This document shows positions 45,740-56,461 of a DNA stretch of 64,000 nt, piece after piece. Made by a program: the position numbers and the translations under genes. This DNA is from Labyrinthula sp. Ha (lineage: Eukaryota; Sar; Bigyra; Labyrinthulida; Labyrinthulaceae). Location: positions 1-64,000 of the forward strand of contig JAALGZ010000007.1 of the NCBI GenBank assembly GCA_015227615.1, in the 5' to 3' direction. Numbering within the stretch: position 1 is the stretch's first letter; each line of letters opens with the position of its first letter. The notes under the pieces were generated by a model. The model saw only the letters and a program-made list of their open reading frames with translations, did no database searches and had not been told where the DNA came from.

Positions 45740-46830
45740 TGAGAAGTCTCACATGGGTACTTGACACTTGAGCTCAATATAACAATCAAGGTTATTTTGA
45801 ATTCTTTGGACGAGTACTTTGAGAGGGCTAGACACTTACTTAGGATGTCTAAGCTTAGTAAGAAAAGAATAGGTAGATGGGATCAGTCATGCAACGCTAC
45901 ATTCTCACATGGAAAAGCTTATATGCCACCAGCACTTCACATTGAAACAAGATGGGATAGTACATGGATGATGCTGTTTGAACTAGGTAAAAATATATAA
46001 TTAGAAGGTATGCGCACTTAAAGAGAACCGCAAAGGTTAGAAGACATTTAAATGCTTTAGCTTAAAGAAAATACTTTTTAACGATCCAGTTCTTCATTAA
46101 AGAGAATAAGCGAGTTTAAGATTTAGACAAATACTTGTGAAGAGAGAAGTCAATGACTAGTAGTTCAAGAATTGGTGGCTATACTTGATTACAAGTTAGT
46201 ATAATGAAAACGATGCATAAACGGGGCGAGGTTTGCCAGCCAGTATTAGAGTCGAATAGTTAGAGTGGAGCAATGACAAATATGAGAAAGAGGCTAGAAC
46301 GCGATGCTATATATGAGGATAAGTGTTCATGCAATTTTTAAGAAAAGTGACAAAAGCTGTTCAAAATTCTTATGAAGATAAAGTGTGCAGATATAGCAAG
46401 CTTATCAAGATTTTAAGAGTAAATACAGTTTCCGAAGCCTTGGTAATTGAAGTTCCACTTCCTTTGATTCTAAGGGTACTCTATCTGAAACACTGAAATG
46501 GCTCTTTGTTCAGGAATTGGTGTCAATTGAAGTAGAAGAAATTATAATTGAAGTTGAAAAGCAGAAAAAGGTTTATGACTTGAAATGTCTCTTTATTATA
46601 TATGAAAATTCAGGATGAAATATAGACCAAGTGCAAGTGTGGAAATATCTAGCTATATCTCGAGCTAATGTTGATCTTGATATACTCCTTCGGTGAGGGA
46701 ACTAGAAGAAAGTATAACTCAAGTTAGTTCAAATTGCACAAAAAATCTTAGCTGCAATTACCAGCTTCGTAAGAAGAAAAGGTTCCTTTTTTAATGAAGG
46801 GTGACCTGGAATGGAGAGCATACATAATAA
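45740..46830 (+). pseudogene. hAT transposase remnant
   Basis: The plus strand reads PPALHIETRWDSTWMMLFEL at about 45929-45988, the hAT motif corresponding to D-x2-TRWNSTY-x-ML. Further on is VWKYLAISRANVDLDILL (about 46635-46690), then VQIAQKILAAITSFV (46727-46771), the hAT C-terminal dimerisation region. Order and spacing fit a hAT transposase, but frames shift and many stops intervene. The element is dead; no terminal repeats were identified. Confidence 0.65.
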
Positions 46831-47890
46831 TTCCTTCATGAAGTGGTGAGATCTAAGAAACTTGAGCAATTTGTTGAACAACAAAGAAGGACAAATGATT
46901 ATTCATATATATGTACTTAAGGAAAGGGTAAACTTTAGTAAACTGTTTGCGGGGTCATCTCGTTTGGGTTTATTCCTTTTTTAACTAGTAAACCTTGATT
47001 TAAATCATGTTCATAGTAGTCTCTCTTGCATCGTCTTAATAGTAAATTCAACTTTACAAGTGTTCAAAAATTAGCTGGAGTACAATCGTCCAAGCATAAA
47101 AAGCTATACTTTACAAAAGGAAGACTTAGATTGATCTAGTAAAAAAAACCACAATCTTAAGTAAACAATGCTGTTCTTTGAGCTCAGCATGTTATCCCAG
47201 AGAAAAAGCTGCGGTTCTCTTGAGCTCTCGACTTCAACCTTAACCAAACCTACATGAAAAGCAACAGGTATGTACAATGTTCAGAAGTCAAGTTAATAAA
47301 TATATTCTTCAAGACTTTGTTTTCTCACAGTTCCTCAGTTTATTGGCTTTAAGGTTTTTAGTTTGGTACTAGACTTTTGTACTAAATATTAGTAAAAGAG
47401 ACCAAGTTGGGTTTTCCCATTATAAATTGTTTTGTTAGTTCTCAAAAATTAACGAGTACTCAAAGAAAAATTTTGTCGAAAGAATTTGTCGTCAAACAAG
47501 AATACTGGAAGTTAACTTGATTACATGCTATCAGCCTAAGGCAGTGAAAATTGAACTAACATCTCGTATGTATTACAAAGATTACTATATCTTGTTAGCT
47601 ATTCTGATGCTAGTACTTATGGAGTTATTCTTTTCTTCATATGTATTTAGAATAACATATACGTATAGTACGCTGCTATTAATAACTTCATTCTGACAAA
47701 TCTTTAATGAAGATACAATAAGACACTGTTGAAGACATGTTTCTCAATAAAATATCTCTGATAGGAGATATGTCAAATATATGTCAAAGAAAATACATTT
47801 GCCAGTACAATTATGTACTGATGTATCAACACTGGTATAGAAAGTTGATATGTACTTTGTATTTTAAATTAAACAATACTTACTTAAGAA
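46831..47890. other. Intergenic, no gene supported
   Basis: AT-rich stretch between the hAT remnant and the peptidase gene. It presumably includes the peptidase promoter; no clear motif is seen. Confidence 0.55.
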
Positions 47891-49178
47891 ATGATAGCGA
47901 TTGAAAACAAGAGGCAAAAAAAAAACTTCCACACAGAAGAAATAAAGAAAGAAAACTTATATATTTTAGTCCCGGTTGTACTGATAATCGTGGTGGCTGT
48001 TATAATTATTATAGCTATCTTTACAACGAAGCGGAATAATTAGAACAAATATAGCACTCGAGATGTTTTTCTAAACGAGTATGACTATATGGAGAAACAT
48101 TTAGAAGATATTTGCTCCAAAGTAGAAACTGGTGTTAAAATCAAAGCTTGGCCCACAGATTACATATCAGTTATATTTAACCAGCTACCAACTCTTGAAC
48201 AGCGTTCAGCTTTTCTTTTGGCATCAAAAACACTTTCGACAGCTGTAGGAAAAACAAATCATAACCTTAATATGCAATCAGATAATACTTATAATGTAGA
48301 TGATCTGTGCGGAGTTGAAGTTCCAAATAATCCTGTAATTCTTCACCAGGGAGAGAATATCCAAGATTTAACTATCGTAGTGGTATTTCAAAAGTTTGAT
48401 GGACCTGGAAACTTATTTGCATATGTATATTTTTGCTCCTTTTTTAGTGTAGGCGGGACCATGTTATATTTCTTCCCGTTTTAAACTTCCTCTAGTTGGA
48501 ACTATGTTTTTCGACATTGAAGATATTTCAAAAGTCGCAGATTATGGCAGATTCTATGATGTTGTTCTTCATGAAATGATGCATGTTCTTGGTTTTGGAA
48601 CACTTTGGAATCAATTTCCAGGAAATTCTGGAAAGTTTCTAACTTCTATTGATGTCCTTAAAGATGAAGTGTATGATATTGATGCCTATGGAAAAATAGT
48701 AGGAATACATGGAAACAATCAACCAAAATATATAGGCAAAGCAGGAGTTCGTGCGTACCAGAGATTGATGGGGAAAGCTGAAAATTTCTTTCCTGTTCAA
48801 GGAACAAGAGTAAATGGGGAACAGATCTTTAATGCGCAAGAGAAGGAAGGTGTTGGACGTATTGATAGACACCTTGAAAAAGATACATTTCAAGATGCGT
48901 TAATGACTTATAACCTGGACTTTAATACTGGTAGCCCTTTAACTAAAATGAGTATTGCAACTTTAGAAGATCTTGGATATGTTGTTGATGACTCAGTTGC
49001 TGATGATTATGTTCCTCCAAGTTCACAAAAGCTAGCTCATCAGCAAAATTTAAGGGAAATGAGTGAAGATATTTTTGATTTTTCGGGCGATGTACTCCCC
49101 CTGATCCCGAGGGTGATGGAGATTACTTTCGAGGGAAAGGGACACTTTGATGTGGTTAAAAATGTTATTAGTGTATAG
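47891..49178 (+). CDS. Leishmanolysin-like zinc metallopeptidase, membrane-anchored, one in-frame TAG
   Basis: Exon 1 (47891-48424) starts MIAIENKRQKKN and has a strong membrane segment (LVPVVLIIVVAVIIIIAIF) followed by TTKRNN, which predicts a type II anchor with an outward-facing catalytic domain. Exon 2 (48453-49178) continues after a 28-nt intron as AGPCYISSRFKLPLVGTMFF. Zinc site: HEMMH (48570-48584) in VVLHEMMHVLGFGTLW, with a likely third ligand His at 48870-48872 (GRIDRHLEKD), then SIATLEDLGYVVDDSVADDY, typical of this bacterial/algal leishmanolysin-like group. A TAG at 48041-48043 lies between the membrane segment and the peptidase domain. The gene may be broken, read through, spliced differently (GT..AG introns of 45-69 nt ending at that TAG would also keep the frame), or start at the ATG at 48089 without an anchor. 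The catalytic part itself looks whole. Confidence 0.75.
48425..48452 (+). other. Candidate 28-nt mini-intron
   Basis: Starts GTATATTTTTGC and ends TTTAGTGTAG. Removing it joins FDGPGNLFAY to AGPCYIS in frame, restoring the GPG-x4-(A/Q)-AGPC pattern expected in this peptidase family. An upstream AG (48446-48447) would leave the frame wrong and hit a stop. A pyrimidine-rich stretch precedes the acceptor. A 28-bp insertion in a dying gene is the alternative. Confidence 0.6.
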
Positions 49179-50980
49179 AGGTTTTGAAAAATACTATAGT
49201 AATTTTGCATTCGGGTGATTAACAGATTGGTTTCCTTTAGCTTCCAGAACTAGGTTTTTAGTTACTTAATTGGTAGTTTCAATAATTTTTTCCACGCGTT
49301 TGCCTTTAGTGGTCCTGTTTGTGCTGTGTAGTTGATCTTTTTGTGAAATGGAAAAATATTAAGTAGTCTGATCTATGAGGTTGAGCTATATGCAGATTTA
49401 TTAATTGTCAAGAATGAATCTTTCAAGGACTTCTAGACGAAGAAAAAAGTAACTATGAATCTACTAATATTTTTCATTATGTTGGAACGGAGTATAAACC
49501 AGCCCATGAGGGGTTCTAGTTAAGAAATTTCCGTATAAAGAGGGATCTAGGCCACAGGATCACTTAGAGGGCATCGAGGAAGGCTTCCAACTCAAAGGAA
49601 AAGATAACAGTTTTCTTGCACGATATATCATAGTGTCAACCTGTGTTGAAGATTGAAGTGAGATCATAAGAGTTTTAGTGATGAGCAGCTATCTAATGAT
49701 TTTGGTCTAGTTAAGATAGAATAGACAGTCTTATTTCTCTCCTAAACCTATTGAATATTGACGGAACCTCATCCCGACACTTCGTAAGTTGAAAGCAAAG
49801 AATAAACTTTGACTTGATGCTCATATGGTAACCGATAAGTATAGTTAGCATAATATTCTTTCGCTGTCGGGGTAAAAGGGGATAAAAAAGGGGAGTTACA
49901 TCAACTGGGTTAAATATCCAATTGACCTGGAGGTAACAAAGTGTAACTTAGAGAGAAAACTTGATACAATACGGATTCAAGAATCCAAACTTACACAATT
50001 AGTACTACACTGAGTAAAGGTGGTCAACAAGGTCCTATGAAGTAGTAATTCTAACTGCTTAGTGCATAAAAGGTTAGTATCCTTAGCAAACTATACCTCC
50101 CTAATTTATAATTACAACTATTGAGTAACTCATCTTGCGACTCGACTTTAGCATTGAGCCCGGAAATCTGTGTGGTATCTTCTGGTATTAATGTCATGTT
50201 GTACTAAGTGACTTACAGGTTGCTAATCTAAACATAGGAGTTTGTGCAACTCATGAATTAACCTTACTAGCCCTATAATAACATCCTATTTTCATGAAAA
50301 AAAGTTTAGGTAAAGAGAGATAAGTACATTGGGGTTAAAAAAATTAAAATTCGGTACATACCAGTTAAGTCGTGCCATATTGAACATAGGACGGTATAGC
50401 ATTGAAATGATTGGTCCTACTTACTTCTAGCCTTTTAATTAATACTACCCTATTTTCATTGAGAGTTATTATATTTCCTTTTATGGTACTCTCGCGCTCT
50501 CCGCCAACAGCGGGAAGCACTCCAATAGCAGTCCAGCTGCAGAACAGAGTGAAGTGTTAGCTTCTAATTGAGCCAGAGCTCTTACACCTCAGCCTAAATG
50601 CGATACGGGTCTAATTACTAAGCTATTGTTAATACTAGATAAGCTCAACGAAGTAAATGTTGCTCAATTGTTGTTAAGTTGTGCCAAACTTGGTGACCCT
50701 TATTGCACGTATCAAGATTTCGTTGGGCCTTGAGTCGGGGCCCTTGACATCCACAGGCATTTTCAATTAACTTAGGGAAAGGGGTACTCATTTTGAGCTT
50801 TATATGAGTAGTGACTAAAACACTATTCAGCTTAACAGCTTGTATTTATTTATAAATTGAAGGAAACCACAACCAAAATATAAAATTAGATATCGGATTT
50901 TATTTATTGATAATTTATTAATAGGAGATTAGCTTATGCCTTTTTTATTGGTTGGCTCTGATAATTCCCGAACCATTTTG

Positions 50981-51000
50981 ATTGATTATTAATAATCAAT
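50981..51000. repeat. Perfect 20-bp AT palindrome
   Basis: ATTGATTATT followed immediately by its exact reverse complement. GATTATCAG and TGATAATCAGAA motifs recur on both sides between 50950 and 51320. Confidence 0.9.
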
Positions 51001-51796
51001 AGATTATCAGCGCAAGGCTGTATGAAAAAAGCCTGGACCAAATACCCAGAAATTACCTTTCATTTTTTACACCGTAAGCTAAGGTTCAAAACAGTCGCCA
51101 CATGGCCCAATCACACCCTATTATCGGATTACTTCCATTTCATGTGGCCTGTTTATAAAGGTTTTCATTCGGTATATAATATAAGTATGGAACTTTTGGA
51201 AATTTGAAACAGGGTAGCTTAGCCCAGCTTTATTTTGATAATTAATTGATAATCAGAATAAAATCGGAACCGTTTGATAAAAATCTAAGTTCCAATTATT
51301 TTTATGATAATCAGAATCGAAATGAATATCAAATAATTATTGCTCATTTTTATTAAATCTGACCCCTAGATAAATTATGAATCGAGTTGGAGAACTAAGT
51401 TCAAGGTTTCTCGTTAGCAACCCGCTCTTTTGTATACATGAAGTGTAAAAGATTAACAGTTCCTGTTGATTTCGGATATTTTTTTGAACATTTTGAGAAT
51501 TTTAAAGTTTGTACCGCCATTGAATCTATTCAGAGATGAATGTAGATGCCACCTCAAAATTTTTAAATACCTGAATGACTTTTTTCCTTCTTTTGTGTTA
51601 TACTTTGAAATTTGGTAAAGTTATAACCGGCTCTTAAGACATTTAGGTATGTTTCTTGATTTGGGGGATTAGATACTAGCATTTCCCCTCAGGAAGAGTG
51701 AGCAGGACATAAATAATTACTCCGTTTTAAGCAAGCTGCTGAGTTTCTACTTGTGTGCATTTCATCGTTTAATCCACATATTCCAAGTAAGCATTA

Positions 51797-51807
51797 GGGG
51801 GGGGGGG
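51797..51807 (+). repeat. Run of 11 guanines
   Basis: Second G11 homopolymer of the window. Confidence 0.95.
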
Positions 51808-52538
51808 CTCACGTTGACGTTTTCACCTTCTTCTTTATTCAAATGTAGTAGATTTTAAATGGGTCCTATGGTGGAACCAACATTGATAAGTCGGTTCATG
51901 TAGTCACTGGACAAAGTTGCAAAAATGATATGGCTTTCTTTGGATGTTCTCCACCAAGTAGGAAGATGCTGATAGGGTAGCGTTTAAGCTTCTGGTGAAA
52001 TATGCAAGTTAACCTATGAAATTCATTATCTGAAAAGAAAACAACGAATCTTATCTTGCGACATGGAAAATTTAAGTAGGTGTTTCCTGACTTTTCCTGG
52101 GAAACATTTTATAGGTCTTAGAGGTATTTTTTTCTGCCTTGTTGGTGGTTCCTTTCTTGGTATAGCTTCTTCTGCAAGGGGCAGTTGTCTATATTTGCAT
52201 GAGAATGGATTGGGGTTGGAGATTTATTGAATAGACCCAACATTTACTTAAGATAGAAGACTCTTGTGATAATCTGTGTTGAAAGATATGAAGTTTTTTC
52301 ATATCTCGTTGTTTTACCATAGAGGCCTTACTCATATCAAGGTTACATGTGCCATTCCTGATATTATGCTATTAGATATTGCTCTGATCTTGTTTTAATT
52401 CTGTGTGAACATATCAGTATCTATCCCCTATTCAAGATACGATAGGCCACCTTATCAGAAAGATAAGCTGTAAAAGGTAAACCATTAAACTAGACCAAGT
52501 TTTTGGGAAACGGAAAATTTGGAAACAAAGAAACCGTT

Positions 52539-55500
52539 ATGAGTACCGGCAACACTCAGGCAGTCGAAAGACAGTCACCAGTCAATGAAGCGCAAGATTC
52601 CAGAACAATTTCAATTTTCTCTTTGAATGTTGACCGTCTCACCTCCTACAAGCTCAGGTCTATCGAGGAATATGCCCTAACTGCCGATACAAACGTCCTT
52701 GCAATACAGGAAGTTGGTAGTAAAGGAGCGGAATACCTCGAAAGAGCGAGCTTCTCTAGACTAAACTGGTTTACAACGGATATCTCTAAGAATAAAGACA
52801 TAGAAGAAAACAAACTCAATATTTTAGCAACATACTTCAACAGGAACATGGACAAAGAAGCAGAAAAAGTATTTGATGAAGATAGAATTTTAGGTGTTAA
52901 AACTAAACTTAACTCTAAAAGCTACTACATCATCAATATCTATGCACCACACGCAGGAAAAACAGCAAAAGAATACAGCCATTTTCTAACAAGACTCCAG
53001 AAAGCGATCTCACTGAAAAGGAAAAAAGATCTCATGATAATCCTAGGCGACTGGAACGCTCAAATATGGCACAACGAATTGATAAGCAATGGAAACTACG
53101 GATACACGACAAGAACGAACAGGAACGGTAAAATACTTCGGGACTTTTTGAACAAGTACAATCTGGCCATCGTCAACTCATACTTCGCTACAGGTGCGAA
53201 GAATACAAATAGTCACGTAACATACTATTCAAAGCACAAGAACAATCAGAAACGCTCAGAAATAGATTTCATCATAGCGTGTAAAGGCAGCACCCCACTA
53301 TTCCGAAAAATTTGGATAAAAAGAAAACCAGGAGAGAAGATCCACAATAGAACTGAATTCGATCATTAACCAGTTGAAACACTAGTCTCACAAAAGTTCA
53401 GGAAATACTGCAACCAAAACCCAAAGATGCACCGAAACTACAAATAGTTCTTCAAAATTGACGCAAACCGTTGGAAACTAAACCAAGAAATACGGCAAGG
53501 TTTCGAAGAAGAAATAGCCAAACTCCCACCATCCAACAACCCTGGAAAACAGCCAAGACTAAACTTCCAAACATTCAAGTCAACAGTAAAACAAGCCATT
53601 GAAAACTGTATCCCACTGGTGGGACATGAGCGACTCTACAGAACATCTTCAGATAGAACAGAGACTTTATTTGAAATAAGAAGAAGACCGTGGAAATCTC
53701 TAACTGAAAATGAATCTAAAATACTAAAAAAGATGATAAGAAAAAGTACCTTGAATGACTACAAAGCCTGGTTGGACCTTCAAGTAAGAAGAATAGATAC
53801 AGCTATGGGAAAGAATGATATCCATGAAGCTTTCAAACAAACGGAAAGGATAGTAGGGAAAAAGCGGAAACGTCAACGCACCATTACCATGGAAGATGGA
53901 AAATACCTAAACGATAAAAAACGAGTAAAAGTATTCCAAGAATACCTTGAACTCACTCAAAGGAACAGAGAAGGAAACTTCATGGACACCGAACTGGATA
54001 TTCTTGAAGCCAAAGCTGAAGATATAAATATGTCTCCTCCGACTTTAGAAGAACTTGAAGAGACGGCGAAAACGCTAAAGAACTATAAAGTACCCGGACC
54101 TGATGGAATCACAAACGAAATCCTAAAGAATAACAAAATAGTATTGAAATACTTGCAGCAAATTGCAGAAGAACTATTTTTAGATCCAAGTGGCCTGAAC
54201 AAAGATGAGCTTATATCTCTCTCTACTGGGAACACCATCTTCCTGTACAAAAAAGAAAACCATCAACTTCCTTCCAACTATAGGCCAATATCCTTGCTTA
54301 ACACTTCTTACAAACTAATCACTAAAATAATAAACAATAGATTAAAGAATACCCTAGAAAGAACAGTAGGAAACTACCAGTCTGAATTTAGAGAGAATAC
54401 GGGAACTAGACAAAAAATTCAACTCCTCTTGAACCGCTGTAAACTCAGCCAAATGGAGAATTCGAAGATACTATGTCTCTTTATAGATTTCAAAAAAGCT
54501 TTTGACTCTTGTAAACATCCTTTCCTTGAGCTTAGCTTAAAAGAGAAAAAAGTTCCTGCTAACTTTATCAATATAATTTTTTACCTATATAGATACGCTA
54601 CAGTTGAAGTGAAGATAGGTAAATATATAAGTGACAAAGTAGAAATAAACAAAGGTGTGTTAAAAGGTGATTCACTAAGCCCCATGTTATTTGTGCTTGC
54701 ATTGGACTCTTTGCTTCGAAAGATAATAAAAAAAATAAACTTGAACTTTCCAGAAGCAGAATTCTCCTTTCAAAACATTCTTGGATTTACTGACGACCTT
54801 TGTATCATGAGTAAAGATAGAAACATCTTGAAACACTTTGTTCAATATACAGAAGAGCTCTCACAATTGTCTGGCCTAAAGATAAATATACAGAGAACTC
54901 AACTCATGGGAATAGTCAGAACAAAGAAGCTCAAAGATAAGCTTTCAGACACTGCAATACAACAACTGGTCAATAAATACACCTGCACGTCTTGTTCCAG
55001 AAACTTCTCGTCAAAAGATGCCCTTGTAGGACATAAAGCACAGTGTCTTGGACCGGGAACTGCGTTAGTTCGAAGTAGAAAGGGCACTACAGCAGTTGCT
55101 GCAGCTGAACTAAACTTCCTCTACAACAACATCCCAATAGAAGAAAACCTGGAAACCAACCTTGGAACCATCAAAGGAGTAAAAACCTTTAGATACCTCG
55201 GAGTGGATATAACAGCAACAGCTGAAACTCACGTTAACCCATCCGCTAGAATACGCGCTGCACAGGAAACTCTTCGGAAACTGCAACCGATACTGAGGAG
55301 TAATATGCTGACTGCCAGAAGGAAAAAGAACATAGTGAAAGCGTTTGTGGTCTCAAAAATCCAATATGGCAGCGAGTTCTGGAACCTGGAAAACAAAGAT
55401 ACATCCAAAGCCTTGAACAAACTCTCTAGAGATATAAAACGCACCCTCCTCCAACCTAATCCAACGCAGCCACTTGAACACACGAAACAGGCCAATACCC

Positions 55501-55775
55501 TCAAAGCCGGTGATATAAACATCCTAAAAATATTAAAGGAAAAACAAAAGAGCTGGCTGGAAACGTGCACAACTGCAGAAACGGATATAGAACTGGCGGA
55601 ACCCTCAAGGAAACTCGAAGTACACCTCTTCCCACAAAACCTTATCCCAGCTGAGAACCTGAATGTGCCTCTGGAACATATAGGAGGAGAACTAGAAGAA
55701 CACGAACCCTGTCCTCCCCTTCACCCACCACCACCCGGGGAGAACAGACCATTCCCACCACAAATATCACCTTAG
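52539..55775 (+). pseudogene. LINE endonuclease-reverse transcriptase with an embedded zinc finger
   Basis: Likely start is ATG 52539 (MSTGNTQAVERQ); the frame is open from 52494. Endonuclease: ISIFSLNVDRL, LAIQEVGSKG (catalytic Glu), MIILGDWNAQ, and FDH at 53358-53366. RT: KVPGPDGITNEILKN, NYRPISLLNTSYKLITKI, CLFIDFKKAFDS, GVLKGDSLSPMLFVLALD, ILGFTDDLCIM (catalytic FTDD, DD at 54792-54797), then LSGLKINIQRTQLMG. A Cys2-His-Cys finger (CTSCSRNFSSKDALVGHKAQ then C, from 54984) sits between the RT palm and the FRYLGVDI segment. The tail ends in a Pro-rich stretch. Two in-frame stops, TAA at 53367-53369 directly after FDH and TAG at 53445-53447, lie between endonuclease and RT; no frameshift is seen. 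The protein would nick target DNA and prime reverse transcription there. Confidence 0.88.
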
Positions 55776-56097
55776 TTCATCGCCTGATGCATCTCCCACG
55801 TACACTTGAAATAACTTCTAGCCTCAGTTGCTTCTTGGATGGATAACTGAAGGTAGCTCAACTGGATCTCTTCATAAACCAAGATTATCTTGTAAAACAG
55901 AACGATGAGCGATAGTAGAAGTAAAAAACAGGTGCAGGACATCTCGATATGATCAACAAAGGAACTTGGAACAATTTAGTTGATATCTGGAGCGCTGGAT
56001 ATGACGTCTGACAATATTTCAATCTCTTTCATGATTTCTTGCGTGATTTGTTGATTTCGATTTGGATTATTCACAAATTTTAGGAAATCACTATTTT

Positions 56098-56194
56098 GGG
56101 AAATCACTATTTTGTGAGATCAAATGCGATAAATGAGTACAACGGGAAAACTATCGTGATCATACCAATAGTGTCCTGAAGTCCCGAAAACCAG
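56098..56194 (+). repeat. LINE 3' region 97-bp repeat, unit 1
   Basis: Starts GGGAAATCACTATTTTG and ends CCAG; about 90% identical to unit 2 at 56225-56321 (period 127). A partial copy of its first 18 bases precedes it at about 56083. Confidence 0.85.
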
Positions 56195-56224
56195 ACGATA
56201 AAGATTCAAACCTATACAAGTACT

Positions 56225-56321
56225 GGGAAACCACTATTTTGGTAGATCAAATGCGATAAATGAGTACAACGGGAAAACTATCGCGATCATGCCAATAGTG
56301 TCTCGAAATCCCGCAAACCAG
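56225..56321 (+). repeat. LINE 3' region 97-bp repeat, unit 2
   Basis: Starts GGGAAACCACTATTTTG. It shares the exact block AGATCAAATGCGATAAATGA and following bases with unit 1 and has the same length. Confidence 0.85.
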
Positions 56322-56440
56322 TTTAGTTCAGTGACAGTAAGAGCACGAGACGGGAAGCTTCCCTAGTGAGCGGCGGACCGGCATCGGACCCTAAGATAAA
56401 CGCATAGGCGGATTTGCAGATGTAGTACCTTACTCCCACC

Positions 56441-56461
56441 TTAACTATTAACTATTAACTA
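56441..56461 (+). repeat. LINE 3' tail, (TTAACTA)3
   Basis: Three head-to-tail heptamers marking the probable 3' end of the LINE, after a GC-richer stretch (GAGCGGCGGACCGG). Confidence 0.75.

Larger units (their letters stand above)
49179..52493. other. Intergenic, no gene supported
   Basis: AT-rich with no supported gene. It contains a perfect 20-bp palindrome (50981-51000) inside an AT-rich block (50880-51360) full of TGATAAT/ATTATCA motifs, possibly a small foldback element, and a G11 run at 51797-51807. No ORF1-like stretch of the downstream LINE is seen. Confidence 0.55.
52494..56461 (+). mobile_element. APE-type non-LTR retrotransposon (LINE)
   Basis: Contains an AP-endonuclease-like domain, a reverse transcriptase, a long 3' region with 97-bp repeats, and a three-unit TTAACTA tail (56441-56461) of the kind left at LINE 3' ends. 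It is richer in C than its surroundings. The 5' end is not defined; no ORF1 is visible, so the copy is 5'-truncated or the family lacks ORF1. Endonuclease and RT lie in one frame, which holds two stop codons, so the copy is recently dead or nearly so. The clade is not certain: RT motifs (PGPDGIT, FTDD) and the C-terminal FRYLGV...IQYGSEFW are shared by several APE clades such as RTE and L1. Confidence 0.88.

Noticed and set aside
47891-53447. A variant genetic code with TAA and TAG read as glutamine, suggested by in-frame TAG in the peptidase gene and in-frame TAA and TAG in the LINE
   Set aside because: The crotonase, Asp-rich and potassium-channel genes together use CAA or CAG for several dozen glutamines and never TAA or TAG inside. 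They end at TAA or TAG at natural protein ends, and TGA-free extension past these points is not family-like. Decay of mobile elements and a damaged or spliced peptidase gene explain the stops.
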